From Endomychus coccineus (Eukaryota; Arthropoda; Insecta; Coleoptera; Endomychidae), in NCBI GenBank assembly GCA_958510875.1, contig OY294067.1, positions 136,741,726-136,805,725 on the forward strand: 64,000 nucleotides of DNA. The letters run 5' to 3'. The notes under the pieces were generated by a model. That model was not told the origin of the DNA. It saw only the letters and a list, made by a program, of their open reading frames with translations, and searched no databases. Of the stretch, positions 42,171 to 54,455 are shown in pieces; the stretch's first letter is position 1, and each line of letters begins with the position of its first letter. The position numbers and the translations under genes were made by a program.

Positions 42171-42800
42171 CGCAAATTTTATTCTATAACTTCCTTATTA
42201 GCAAGTTGATTATTTCTAGAAATTAATTCTCACACACATCGTTTTAATTTCTTTGTTATTTACAGAATTCAAAATCGAAATTATTTCATGAATTACTTAC
42301 CAGAATTAGCAATTGATCATTTCTAGAAATTAATTTCCATCATTACCAACGTTTGTTTTTTTTCGAACATATAAATATATTATAGGAATTGAAATTAGTT
42401 CACTCATAGTTTCTCATGTATGTTGAGATTTTTATATGCTTTGATTTCAGTTATGATGAGTTCAGTGATTGATAATAAATGCTATAAGTATTTAGAGGGG
42501 GCGAGCTCTTCTTCGCCGTAATCACCACACGATCTCCGGAGAATGATCTAGATCTTTCGTATGTTATCACACTCTGAGTAATAGATTCGTCATTAATTCT
42601 CTTTTTATTTACATTAGATGTTCAAATCCATAGACATCAGATAAAATAAGTCGTCAATCTCCTGAAGATACCCATCTAGATCATTCGTATGTTATTACAT
42701 TCTAATTGGTTGGTTAACCATTAATTATTATCTCTTTATTTATGTTAGATGCTATAGTACAACATCGTCCGTGCATAATAAAATATACATAAGTGGAAAA

Positions 42801-43136
42801 ATGGATGATATTGGTTATCTCCTCAATGAAGTAAGTTTTAATCTTTTTTATTTCAACATTATTTAACAATCGGCATCTGATGTTCATAGTTCAAGAAGAT
42901 AGACCCTCACGGTATTCTTGAGGAATCTGTTGAAAAGTTGGAGAGGAGTATAGAAATTTGTAGAATTGAACTGATTGTATATGGCTCGGACCAGGTTTTC
43001 TTCAAACATATAAAAGCTGTAAGTAGTAATTACTCTCTCAATTGGAGTAAATACTAATAATGGTATTGTATACTTCTAGATACAAGACATCCAACGATCG
43101 AGAGGGTATCGTTATATAATAGACTTTGACGATTAA
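42801..43136 (+). CDS. Predicted three-exon small host gene (about 71 aa)
   Basis: Exons 42801-42830, 42890-43018 and 43080-43136, all in phase 0. Introns are 59 and 61 bases, with GTAAGT donors in both and TAG acceptors. An alternative acceptor at 42895 also keeps the frame. The joined frame encodes an acidic helical protein (ESVEKLERSIEICRIEL near the middle) and ends in TAA at 43134. Upstream, 42450-42530 contains another short exon-like frame after a TTTCAG. Very short exons, strong donors and consistent phase argue for a real gene. The family is unknown. Confidence 0.5.
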
Positions 43137-43659
43137 AATTAGAATTATAATGTTCATAATAATGGTTATTATTATTATTAATATTATTGAATTTTGAAAG
43201 TACTTAAGTTATAACTCCATGGTTTATATGACTACAGTTAGCTACGCTATGGTCTAGAGGTGACAGCATATACTCCGGAATATTTACTGGAGAGGGTTTT
43301 CATTGATGTTCAGTTTCTTATGGGCAAATGAAAGCCCATTTTTATTTTCCAATATATCCATGTGAATTATGTCAAGATACGGGACCATATCAATTTCGAT
43401 TCATTTATGAAATTGCAGATTTTTACATATTAGTTTTATTTGACCAATGATGCATATTGTTATTATTTGGAAACAATAAACATTTTGAATTGTTCGTATT
43501 TCGTATCTTTCCTTTTAACCCATGCCCTTATTTTATTCTTCGATTTTTTCTGACGAGTCATGAGTCCTTTCCAACTAAATCGATCCCAAGGAAACCGTTG
43601 ATAACAATTTTGGGCGAATCGGTCCCACTATTTTCCAGATGGTTCCCCAAGAAAAATTT

Positions 43660-43790
43660 CAGTTATGGCAGAAATAAAATACCCGCCGTATGTGTTGATG
43701 AATATTTGACCACTCAATCTTGCTCGAAATGTTTCGATAGAATGCCGTTACCACCAATCGCATTTCGTATATGTACAAATAATTCTATCT
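43660..43790 (+). pseudogene. Fanzor/TnpB-like zinc-ribbon fragment
   Basis: Within an open frame at 43457-43885 lies SYGRNKIPAVCVDEYLTT followed by SCSKCF (about 43663-43734). The xDEYxTSxxCSxC pattern marks the zinc ribbon of TnpB/Fanzor nucleases. The nucleotide sequence is similar to that at 25388-25505. The catalytic WNRD motif is absent downstream, so it is a truncated fragment. Confidence 0.5.
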
Positions 43791-43956
43791 ACAAAACAAA
43801 ATTTTCTTATCTTGTTATTTTTATTTCTCGAACCAGCTCTACATCGGTTCACGATTATAAGTTTTATAATGTGTACGTTTGTTAGAAAGCATCCAACGAC
43901 ACATTTCAACGTTATTGATCACCCTACCCAGAAATGAGGTGTACATCGACGAAGAA

Positions 43957-43990
43957 TATATAAGAGATTCGTGGGTAATTATTTGTCAGT
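43957..43990 (+). promoter_or_regulatory. Early-type promoter: TATA plus CAGT
   Basis: TATATAAG at 43957-43964 and CAGT at 43987-43990, 30 bases apart start to start. The ATG of the repeat gene follows at 44027. Same grammar as the promoter at 23478. A TAAG at 44013-44016 also precedes the ATG. Confidence 0.55.
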
Positions 43991-44026
43991 TATTCGACCG
44001 AATCGATCATTATAAGCGTGTTTAGT

Positions 44027-44521
44027 ATGTCCAGCGAAAACGTATCGTCTAGTAAAAAATCGAAACTTCGGAAGATTGAATGGAGACTGATGGATTTGAC
44101 AGATAGTCGTGACGGGAGGCAAGATTCGACAGGACGAAATTGGCCAGACCATTGGGAAGAAAGACGGGATTCTGTAACTGAGGATTTGACAGACAATCGT
44201 GACGGGAGGCAAGATTCTACAGAACGAAAATGGTCAGACCATTGGGAAGAAAGACGGGATTCTGTAACAGAGGATTTGACAGACAATCGTAACGGGAGGC
44301 AAGATTCGACAGGACGGAATTGGCCAAACCATTGGGAAGAAAGACGGGAGTGTGTAAGAGGAGATCGTGAAGAGGAACTGAATTTTAGAGAGAATTGGTC
44401 CGACTTGTTGGATGCAATTTGGCAACAAAAAAACAACGAAGATAATTTTCATGAATTCGAATTGGAGGAATTTGAATACCAAGAGTGGTGTGAAAAGTGG
44501 CTAGAGGAAGAAATCAAATAA
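44027..44521 (+). CDS. Virus-like protein with three 30-residue repeats
   Basis: 164 residues from the ATG at 44027 (the frame opens at a GTG at 44018). After a short basic leader come three nearly identical 30-residue units (90 bp each, from about 44095), each containing DGRQDST, W, HWEERR, then a strongly acidic, aromatic C-terminal 50 residues. The intact frame, early-type promoter and adjacent Fanzor-like fragment suggest a viral island away from the main block. Function unknown. Frame-preserving repeats suggest selection on the protein or very recent expansion. Confidence 0.55.
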   Translation: MSSENVSSSKKSKLRKIEWRLMDLTDSRDGRQDSTGRNWPDHWEERRDSVTEDLTDNRDGRQDSTERKWSDHWEERRDSVTEDLTDNRNGRQDSTGRNWPNHWEERRECVRGDREEELNFRENWSDLLDAIWQQKNNEDNFHEFELEEFEYQEWCEKWLEEEIK

Positions 44522-44576
44522 AAATATATTGTTGAATGAATTGTTTCTATTTTCACCTTTTTCATTTTCACTTCCG

Positions 44577-45559
44577 TAAGCCTAGTACAGGTTATTTCAA
44601 AGTTAATGCGACCGCAGTTAAACCCCTTCAAGAAATTTTCGATTCTAATCGTGTCGGTAGAAAACTCCAGGCGGCAATGTTATCGCAGGTTAGTTTGTTA
44701 AATTGATATATATTTTTGGGAATATAAGCCTAGTACAGGTTATTTCAAAGTTAATGCGACAGCAGTTAAACCACTTTCAGAAATTTTCGATTCTAGACAT
44801 GTTGGTAGAAACCTCAAGGCGGCAATGTTATCGCGGCTAGTTTGTTAAATTGATATATATTTTTGGGAATATAAGCCTAGTACAGGTTATTTAAAAGTTA
44901 ATGCGACCGCAGTTAAACCCCTTTAAGAAATTTTCGATTCTAATCGTGTCGGTAGAAAAATCCAGGCGGCAATGTTATCGCAGGTTAGTTTGTCAAATTG
45001 ATATATTCTAATCCTGTCGGTAGAAAGCTCCAAGCGGCAATGTTATCGCAGGTTAATTTGTTAAATTGATATATATTTTTGGGAATATAAGCCTAGTACA
45101 GGTTATTTCAAAGTTAATGCGACAGCAGTTAAGCCCCTTTCAGAAATTTTCGATTCTAGACATGTTGGTAGAAAACTCCAGGCGGCAATGTTATCGCAGG
45201 TTAGTTTGTTAAATTGATATATTCTAATCCTGTCGGTAGAAAGCTCCAAGCGGCAATGTTATCGCAGGTTAGTTTGTTAAATTGATATATATTTTTGGGA
45301 ATATAAGCCTAGTACAGGTTATTTCAAAGTTAATGCGACAGCAGTTAAACCCTTTTCAGAAACTTTCGATTCTAGACATGTTGGTAGAAACCTCAAGGCG
45401 GCAATGTTATCGCAGGCTAGTTTGTTAAATTGATATATATTTTTGGGAATATAAGCCTAGTACAGGTTATTATATTAACTGTTTGAACGTGATTTTGGAT
45501 TTTGTCATTAATAATTACAGAAATAAACTTTGAAGTAACCTTAACTAAGCTTATATTCC

Positions 45560-45612
<53 letters not shown>

Positions 45613-46240
45613 AAGTTTAAAGTTTCTTTGCCTAATTGGCCACTATCGTGTATGTAACTTAAGAGATATAGAATTAAATTTTCTGAATTATGAAGATAAC
45701 TTAGATAATTTAACATAGGATTATAAAGATGAATAAACGTAAAAGATTGAACCATAGGCGGGATTCGAACCCACATTACTGGATTTCTAGTCCAGGGTGT
45801 TAACCAATTAAGTAATTGGTTAACACCCTGGACTAGAAATCCAGTAATGTGGGTTCGAATCCCGCCTATGGTTCAATCTTTTACGTTTATTCATCTTTAT
45901 AATCCTATGTTAAATTATCTAAGTTATCTTCATAATTCAGAAAATTTAATTCTATATCTCTTAAGTTATATATATATATATATACATCAATTTAACAAAC
46001 TAACCTGCGATAACATTGCCGCCTGGAGTTTTCTACCAACATGTCTAGAATCGAAAATTTCTGAAAGGGGTTTAAGTGCTGTCGCATTAACTTTGAAATA
46101 ACCTGTACTAGGCTTATATTCCCAAAAATATATATCAATTTAACAAACTAACCTGCGATAACATTGCCGCTTGGAGCTTTCTACCAACACGATTAGAATC
46201 GAAACTTTATGGAAGGAGTTTTATTCTGGTCGCATTGACT
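44577..46240. repeat. Palindromic satellite array
   Basis: Units containing AGCCTAGTACAGGTTATTTC start at about 44580, 44727, 44873, 45089, 45305 and 45453 on the + strand. Spacings are about 147 or 216, the longer ones holding an extra 69-bp partial unit. After the centre at 45811 the same unit recurs in inverse orientation (to about 46240). A (TA)n tract lies at 45560-45609. Confidence 0.7.
45655..45968. repeat. Near-perfect palindrome carrying tRNA-like halves
   Basis: Two arms of about 156 bases meet at 45811-45812. Each arm contains the D-loop-to-3'-end portion of a tRNA: an anticodon stem-loop CTGGA/CTAGAAA/TCCAG (loop would read AGA), then a TTCGAAT T-loop with a GTGGG/CCCGC stem. The 5' acceptor half is missing in both arms, so no complete tRNA is encoded. 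Confidence 0.65.
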
Positions 46241-46749
46241 TTGAAATAATCTTCAATAAGCAAGATTTTGACCATATATTAAAACGTTAATAGTTTGTGG
46301 CCAATGAAATATACGATTCTATGGTTTGAGCATTTTTGGTATCAAGAGAATCTAGTTCCGACGTAACGTCATTTCTTAAAATGCAAGTAAATGGCAGTTA
46401 CTGTTTACAATTTTATTTCACGAATAATACGGTTTCTGATTATTGTTGTACCTCTAATTAGCATTTATTTACGAAAACAATGCTATAGGTTGCTAAAAAT
46501 AACAATGTCTTGCAAATTGTGACTATATATATATAGGAGAAAAACCTGACTGAATATGTCCTGATTAGGGACAAATACATTTTTTTTTTGGGAAAAATAC
46601 ACTTTTGCGGAGAATTTTCTTTTTCAATTCTACATAAGAAACATGTAAGTACTTTGTAAAAAAAATTTCAAAAAAATCGGAGCTCAAACCCTTATTAAAA
46701 TAATTACCAATTTTGGTATTATTCTTAAACTTTATAGTCGTAATAAGTA
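46241..46749. other. AT-rich non-coding DNA
   Basis: No supported gene or defined repeat. Confidence 0.35.
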
Positions 46750-48830
46750 TATTTTCCTATTTTCCCTTCTGATTGGCGAAAGTATTCATCATCTTTGAGA
46801 ACGTTTTCAATAAATGGACGGTGTAGAATCCATAATTTTCTTCAATTTTCTTATAAAAAGCCATGATTCTTATGATGTATGTATATTGATGTTGAGAGTA
46901 GTGTATTCTTGAAAAATAAAAAACCTATTTCACCAGGCGAAATTATTCTTTTATTGATATTCTTGAACCATTTGTAATATTTGTATGCTTTCTTGGTATA
47001 TTGGTTCGTATATATACTGAAAATAAAATGAAATAAAAATTCTTTTTGACGTTTCGACAATGTTTATTGTCTTTTTCAAAATGTTAATTAGTGTTTCCAT
47101 GTAATTTAGAAAAGAATAGATGATTTCGATTAATGAAATGCGTCTGCAGCCGACTTGTGTTTTAAGATCCAATTAAAACTGCAGAAAACATTGGATCGGT
47201 TGTGTGTGAAAGAGTAATGTATGGCTAATTACAATTTGAAATGGATTGAATTTGATTAAATACAAGACATTCTAAGATTGTACAATTATAAATATCTATG
47301 ATTATTGTATGAATTAGTTATTCTATGATAAACACTCTATCCACATCTATTATAATCAACTATTGAAGTTTAAGATAATTCTATGGAATTTAACCTCGAA
47401 ATTGTTACTCATAGTGTCATAGTTAAACAATACGTTATCTTTTTTTAGGTTGAATTTTGAATAGACATTTACAAATGTCAGATATTGAGAGGTTTCAATA
47501 CTTTCAATTGAGATGTTTCCTTGAATTGAAGATAAGCATTATCTAAGTACTCACTATTGATCCAATGTTTTCTGCAGTTTTAATTGGATCTTAAAACACA
47601 AGTCGGCTGCAGACGCATTTCATTAATCGAAATCATCTATTCTTTTCTAGATTACATGGAAACACTAATTAGCATTTTGAAAAAGACAATAAACATTGTC
47701 GAAACGTCAAAAAGAATTTTTATTTCATTTTATTTCCAGTATGTATACGAACCAATATACCAAGAAAGCATACAAATATTACAAATGGTTCAAGAATATC
47801 AATAAAAGAATAATTTCGCCTGGTGAAATAGGTTTTTTATTTTTCAAGAATACACTACTCTCAACTTCAATATACATACATCATAAGAATCATGGCTTTT
47901 TATAAGAAAATTGAAGAAAATTATGGATTCTACACCGTCCATTTATTGAAAACGTTCTCAAAGATGATGAATACTTTCGCCAATCAGAAGGGAAAATAGG
48001 AAAATATACTTATTACGACTATAAAGTTTAAGAATAATACCAAAATTTTCAAAAATCAATGATAATCACATCATTCTCAATAGTGAGTACTTAGATAATG
48101 CTTATCTTCAATTCAAGGAAACATCTCAATTGAAAGTATTGAAACCTCTCAATATCTGACATTTGTAAATGTCTATTCAAAATTCAACCTAAAAAAAGAT
48201 AACGTATTGTTTAACTATGACACTATGAGTAACAATTTCGAGGTTAAATTCCATAGAATTATCTTAAACTTCAATAGTTGATTATAATAGATGTGGATAG
48301 AGTGTTTATCATAGAATAACTAATTCATACAATAATCATAGATATTTATAATTGTACAATCTTAGAATGTCTTGTATTTAATCAAATTCAATCCATTTCA
48401 AATTGTAATTAGCCATACATTACTCTTTCACACACAACCGATCCAATGTTTTCTGCAGTTTTAATTGTATCTTAAAACACAAGTCGGCTGCAGACGCATT
48501 TCATTAATCGAAATCATCTATTCTTTTCTAAATTACATGGAAACACTAATTAACATTTTGAAAAAGACAATAAACATTCTCGAAACGTCAAAAAGAATTT
48601 TTGTTTCATTTTATTTTCAATATATATACGAATCAATATACCAAGAAAGCATACAAATATTACAAATGGTTCAAGAATATCAATAAAAGAATATATCTAT
48701 ATGTATATATATATATGTATATATACTGAAAATAAAATGAAATAAAAATTCTTTTTGACGTTTCGACAAAAAGAATTTTTATTTCATTTTATTTTCAGTA
48801 TATGTACGAACCAATATACCGTATAAGTAT
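46750..48830. repeat. Foldback array of inverted units
   Basis: A unit with GTCGAAACGTCAAAAAGAAT and ACAAGTCGGCTGCAGACG occurs inverted at about 46750-47190, direct at 47560-48030 and direct again at 48450-48690, with partial inverted and direct pieces at 48720-48830. The intervening block 47200-47550 is itself inverted at 48070-48450. The result is nested palindromes over 2 kb. Short open frames repeat with the unit and are not treated as genes. A GACAAT/ATTGTC stem before GAAACGTC recalls a degenerate Penelope-type hammerhead. Confidence 0.65.
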
Positions 48831-49887
48831 AAATATACTTTTAGTAATAATGCTACCTATGAGACCACTCCGGGTATTTGAGTATATGATTTCCGGGTGT
48901 ATGAATATTGTATCATTCAAGTCCTATAGGCATTACAAATAAAGCCTCTATGTATGTATGCACTGAATCTGCTAACCATAGAGACAAAATTTGAGGGGAC
49001 GATACTGTGTATTATAATGACTTAAAAATATGTACATCACCTACTACGGGAGTAATAGGAAATATCTAAGTAGATACTTGTGGTTATAGAGATTTAATCG
49101 TTCTTTTTTTAATTTACTATTGTTCGCGCGATGCAGGCTTCATGGATTGCTCATTAGTATTACAAATAAACACCGTTTCATTAAAATTATAATTCAAATA
49201 GTTTTAAATCAATTTTCTTTCATATTCTGTATTTCACATCTTGAAATTAGGAACCATAATAGCCGCGTTATGTTGAGAGTCGGAATTATCTAGTATGAAT
49301 TCACTGTATGCCCTTTTTGGGAGGTTTAAAAATGCTAGAACGTTTCTCAAATGGAACACCAGGCATCCTGTGAATTAAAAAATCTTTAATAACAATAAGA
49401 GTATCAATACCTTCTTTCTATTTCTTTTCAGATGTTTAATTAGGAAATTTTCTGGATAACAAAACTTGACAAATATATTTTTTGAAAACAAATTCGTTAG
49501 GTTTTCTCATAGGCGCGCCTGAATAAATTCAGTTACTTATTGAATTTGTCTGAATAAAAGTGAATTATACTTCAACAAAATTCGGCGATTCGCCTAACTC
49601 ATTGATAAACGCGCGCATCTTATTTGGGAGGCACCCTTTCTAAAGTGGTACAGCGGAATGCTTGCCAAACAAATCAGATGGAACTTCTTAATTTTATATC
49701 CCAAAGATTCAATACTTAAGAAAGTGAATGAATATTTATTCTTATTGGCTTTGGCGGATAACAACGATGAGGTATTTCTAGTCTAGATCGATCAGTAACA
49801 TTAGAAGCCACAGTCAACTCCAGACAATTCCCTCCATTGACAAAATTATAAAGATAGGGAATAATATATATGTCTCTCTCTTACAAA
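48831..49887. other. AT-rich non-coding DNA
   Basis: No supported gene. Only short repeats such as a TATGTATG tract near 48950. Confidence 0.35.
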
Positions 49888-52800
49888 ATGTCGTCTAGCA
49901 TGAATCAAACCATAGATGGAGGCACGGATATGAATCTAGACTACTTTAACATATTTGTGGAAAATGTCAATGTTATGTCAAAGGTTTTTTGATTTAACCC
50001 CAACGTGATATTCAAATTTGATGCTCATGATAAATGTGTGGAAATGAGAACGTAGGTCTATTCGAAATGGTGCCAAAAAGTATGTAGCCGAGCTGGAAGG
50101 TCTGTGCAGTAGAATACCCGTAGATAAAGGTAGGATGATCTTGATCATAAGGGTATTGATGGAGATATAGGATAAAGTTAATGAGCTAGATAATAAAATT
50201 TTGGAACAAATGGCCCACGATTACACTCCAGAGGCTCAGCAAAATCAAGAATCTGAACAGATTCAGAATTTATAGCTGAAAATTGATGAAATCCGAATGA
50301 AGACGGATAAAGTTTCAAATGCTATGAGGTCACAGGAAACTTCAATTCCTTCACCGGCACATAGTATAAGTGTTGGATATGATAGTGAACACGGTATGAG
50401 AGGATATCGACTACCAAAACTGGAGATGAAGGAATCCAGTGGAGACCTCAAGGATTGGCTTGGGTATTGAGCTCAAGGAAGGTACCGTTCGAGTACAAAG
50501 AATAACAATGTAGTAGGTGATAGTTGAGGCTTTGAAGAATCGTTATGGAAATGAGGACCTATTTTTCCAAGTCTACATAAGGCAGATTTTGGATCTGGTG
50601 ATAGCTCACTCAACCAACAAGATTCCCCCCAACAAGGTACACCTGAAGCTGCAGTCTCATTTGAGAGCTCTAAAGAATTTGAAATTGGAGAATGCTGATC
50701 CAGCGACACGGTTATATCCATTAGTTGAGTCAAGTCTTCCAAAAGAGATGCAGTTACTGTGGCAGAGGGACCCTTTGATCAAGTATGATGGTGCAAAGGA
50801 TGAACCACTTAGAAATCAATTGAATTTGTTGATTTTTAGGAAGGAAGCACCCACCCAGTAGAGGTTGGCTCTCGCTGGTAGTGTGTTTGATATCTGGGGG
50901 CAAAACATAACCAACGAATTCTTCGAAAGTGAAACAGACTTTGACGGAATGTTCAAATCATACATACTCGAGTACCCTGAAATTGCAGACATTACTTGTC
51001 ACTGTTTGTAATGGGGATAAGAGGAAAATAGTCCGAGCATTTATAGACAACTGATCACAAGGATCGTCTATCCGAAAGTCAACCGCTGAAGAAATGGGTA
51101 AACAATCAACAGGTCAAGAGACTGTAACACACTCACTTTTTGGCGGAGAAAAAGTTGTCATACACCACCTGAAGTACAATACAGTCCTCCAGAGTAATGG
51201 TACTGGTTATTCATGCTCAATTGCAGTGCAAGACAGAGTGAAGATCTGCAATTTCATTCCACGAGTTTCTCAATCATCAAATCAATTGATGGCTGAATTA
51301 AATAAGAAAGGAATTCAGTTTGCAAATGTGGGGGTTGGGTGCCTGCCTATTGAAGTGTTAATCTTAGCTGACATATATTGTAAACTACTCACTGGGAACA
51401 GTATCACCTTCCATGTGGACTGACAGTACAAAAAAAAAAGTTAGGATAGACTATATCCGGAATTAGGAAAATAGACTGTATCGATGAGTGCACTATCGAT
51501 GATGTTACAAGATTTCCCCATTATTCAATTATGGGACCTTGAAGTGATTGCCATTCGTGATGAGATGGCTGTTAAGACTGCCAAGGAGCTGGAAGAGGAA
51601 GAAGGTAAACAGAAGTTATTTCGAGGACTCAGTCGGAATGATGATGATAGGTATGTAGTGTCTCTTCCATGAGAGAGAGGTAGTCATCAAGAGACTACTG
51701 TCAGCTACTAGAAGGTTGGAAGAAATCAGTTTATATGAGTTTTACTCAGAACTTTTCGGTGATTGGATTGCTCAGAGATTTATCGAGGAAGTACCCCTAA
51801 TAAATGAGTTAAATAAAATCCATTGTGTCCTTCATCGAACTGTCGTTAAGCTAAGCAGTGCCACTACCACTGTTCGACCTTATTTTGATGGATCATACAA
51901 AATTCTTCATAGAATGACTGTTTGAAGGAAGGAAGTTGTTATATACAGACGATTCCTGATCTATTACTTCAATTTCGAGAAGAGAGTATTGGTTTCATCT
52001 CAGATATTAGAAAAGCTTTTCAGATGATTGAAGTTAGAGAAGAGGATGTATGGGATTCCTTTGCTAGATGGATATTCGAAAGAGAGAAATAATCGAGTAC
52101 TAGGAATAATATGGGACAGAGTGAATGATGAATTGTATGTGGACACAGAGGGGATATTGATTAGTTCCAGCAGTCGTGACCAAGAGAGTTCTTTTGTCTG
52201 CAGCTCTGAAAGGAAAACATTGAAATTAAAAATGTTTCCTTAATTTTTTGGTCCGATTCTACTATAGCGTTGGCCTTGATTCAAAGGAATAAGGAAGAAG
52301 TGTTGGTGTAAATATCCACTTGTGCTGTTTTTATAGCTGTTCGGTTGGAAGTCCCAACTGCGCTGAGTACAGTTTCCTTCATTGATGCTCTAAGGAAATT
52401 CATTAGGATGAATGGTCGCCCGAGAGTTATCTTCAGTGATAACGGAACTGATTTCCAAGGAGCAGACAATTTGTTTAGATCATTAAATTGGAATGCCATC
52501 TAGAAGTGGAACATTTGGAACCTATTCAATGGAAGTTCAATGTGACAGGAGCCCCGTGGTTGGGAGGTTTTTATGAACGTCTCATTCATGTGATGGAAGA
52601 GATCATAAAAAGGACCATAGGCAGTTCAACATTGAGTCAAAGGGAACTTGATGATACCATTCTGATCATAGAGGAAGTAATGAATGGAAGACCACTTACG
52701 TATGTCTCCGTAGTTGGAGGTGAATTGGAAACACTGCCTCCTTCACTATTTATGAAAAATCCAGGAGTACTGAAAGTTCCTGAAGGATGCGATACGGATG

Positions 52801-53095
52801 GAAATAAAATAAGATTCCGTTGGAAAAATGTCTCAGTACATTGAAAAAAGAACTAGATCAACGCTTCCGAACTGAATATTTGACCCACCTAGTCAATCGA
52901 GTTCATGATAAGCCTAGTCGCCCATTAAGAGTAGGAGAGCTAGTTATTCTTGAATTGGGAGAGTACGATATTTGGGCCACTTAGAAGAATTATGAGGCTA
53001 ATACCGAGAAAGGTGGGAATAGTTCAAGTTGTGGAAGTTAAAATGGAAAGAAAAGTTGTGAAGAAGCGTGTACAACGTTTGTACCACATTAACTA
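49888..53095 (+). mobile_element. Decayed BEL/Pao retrotransposon
   Basis: Fragments in pol order on the + strand: gag-like (from 49888, with a LPKLEMKESSGDLKDW segment at about 50412-50460 and 50517-50861), protease-like (51050-51420), the LWDLEVIAI signature of BEL/Pao elements (about 51530), reverse-transcriptase-like pieces (51716-51925), and integrase with the APWLGGFYERLI and NGRPLT motifs (about 52547-52705). Stops and frameshifts separate all parts and most of the reverse transcriptase is missing. LTRs were not identified. Confidence 0.7.
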
Positions 53096-53817
53096 GATTT
53101 GAAAAATGAACCTGCTTTGGACCAGAAGAGAAAATGGAATGGAAATGTGTTATGTCTATATTTCATTTGTGGAGTGATGTGAAAAATATCAATGTCAAAG
53201 GTTTTTTTATTTGTAATTGGAATAATAAAAAAATTTAGATCTCAGTATAATTTCCCATATGCTCTTATTGAGCATTTTTTGATGCCTTTTGTATATTGAC
53301 TTTGGAAAGTGTACGTAAACTGACTTAACTTAGAACAAACAAAACAAACATAAAATTATAATATCTGTTTTCTGTAACAAATATTAAAACGCAACAGTAT
53401 TATTATTGGCGGTTTGGAATAAGGGGAATTAGGAAAACTGTAATGTTTTCCTGAAAATATAGTAGTAATAGTACGTATTATTCAAATTATAGTAATTGAA
53501 ATTCAAGTAGTGTAATGTATAATAAAAACATATTCAATAAATTAACGAATACTTTGTAATATTTTGAGCTTTGAGAAATAGATATCCGCCTTAGCATTGA
53601 CCCCTAATGCCCCGTTACCCAGGGTGCATGAAGTATTTTTCGGTGGATTGTCTTGTATACCTTTTAATACATTTGATTATTTGCCTAAGTGCTGTTTGAG
53701 CACGTGAAGACAGTAATAAGTAGGTACTTTATGTTTCTATTTTAAATAATTACATGCACTTAGGTCATCTTCAGACGGTAAATTTGTATACGATTGAAAC
53801 ACATACCTAACTTCACA
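53096..53817. other. AT-rich non-coding DNA
   Basis: No supported gene or defined repeat. Confidence 0.35.
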
Positions 53818-54455
53818 AATATACTTATCGGTAGGTAGGATTACTGTGGTCGGTCATTCATGAACTTAGAAGACTATTACTAGAGGATTATATGGTGGTT
53901 TTTTACGTTCTAATAATGACGAATTGGTATCAACAGCGGAGGATAGAATCTAATCAAAACAATAAATCAGGAAATAAATATTACGTAAATAGATTACGTA
54001 GCTTTGAATAATGGTGAATAGATTAGGTGTCTTTCCTCATTATGACTAAGGGTATGGTTTTTGTGTTTGTATATTTTCAAAGATTCTAGCAAGTTTATTT
54101 TCTAATCTTTGGAAATTTACAAATGCAAAAACAGTACCCTACTTCATAATGATCAAACAGACCTAATTTATCCACTATTATTTGTAGGTATTGCATTTAT
54201 TCCACGAATTATTGTTTTAATTAGCTTATATATAGCCAACCTAAACTAACCTAACCTAATTTATCCACTATTATTTGTAGGTATTGTATTTATTCCACGA
54301 ATTATTGTTCTGATTAGCTTATATACTCCGCTGTTAATAGCAGTTCATCTTAATAGGATGTAAAAACACAACATATAATCCTATAGTAATATTCCTCCAC
54401 TTCAATGAATGACTGACCACAGTAATCCTCATTGCTACCTACCGATAAGTATATA
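53818..54455. mobile_element. MITE-like element with internal duplication
   Basis: ACTTATCGGTAGGTAG and ATTACTGTGG at about 53822-53850 reappear as the reverse complement at about 54415-54450, giving terminal inverted repeats about 640 bases apart. Inside, about 85 bases starting CCTAATTTATCC at 54162 are repeated at 54254, separated by a few CCTAA-like units. No coding capacity. Confidence 0.6.

Noticed and set aside
45745..45885. Complete tRNA gene reading AGA
   Set aside because: Anticodon and T arms are present, but the 5' acceptor half is absent in both arms of the palindrome.
46851..48686. Conserved 69-73-residue frames
   Set aside because: They occur in every copy of the foldback unit on both strands, and differences among copies show no coding bias I could see.
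54235..54262. Telomeric TTAGG array
   Set aside because: Only two or three CCTAA units are present, inside a MITE-like element. Too short for a telomere.
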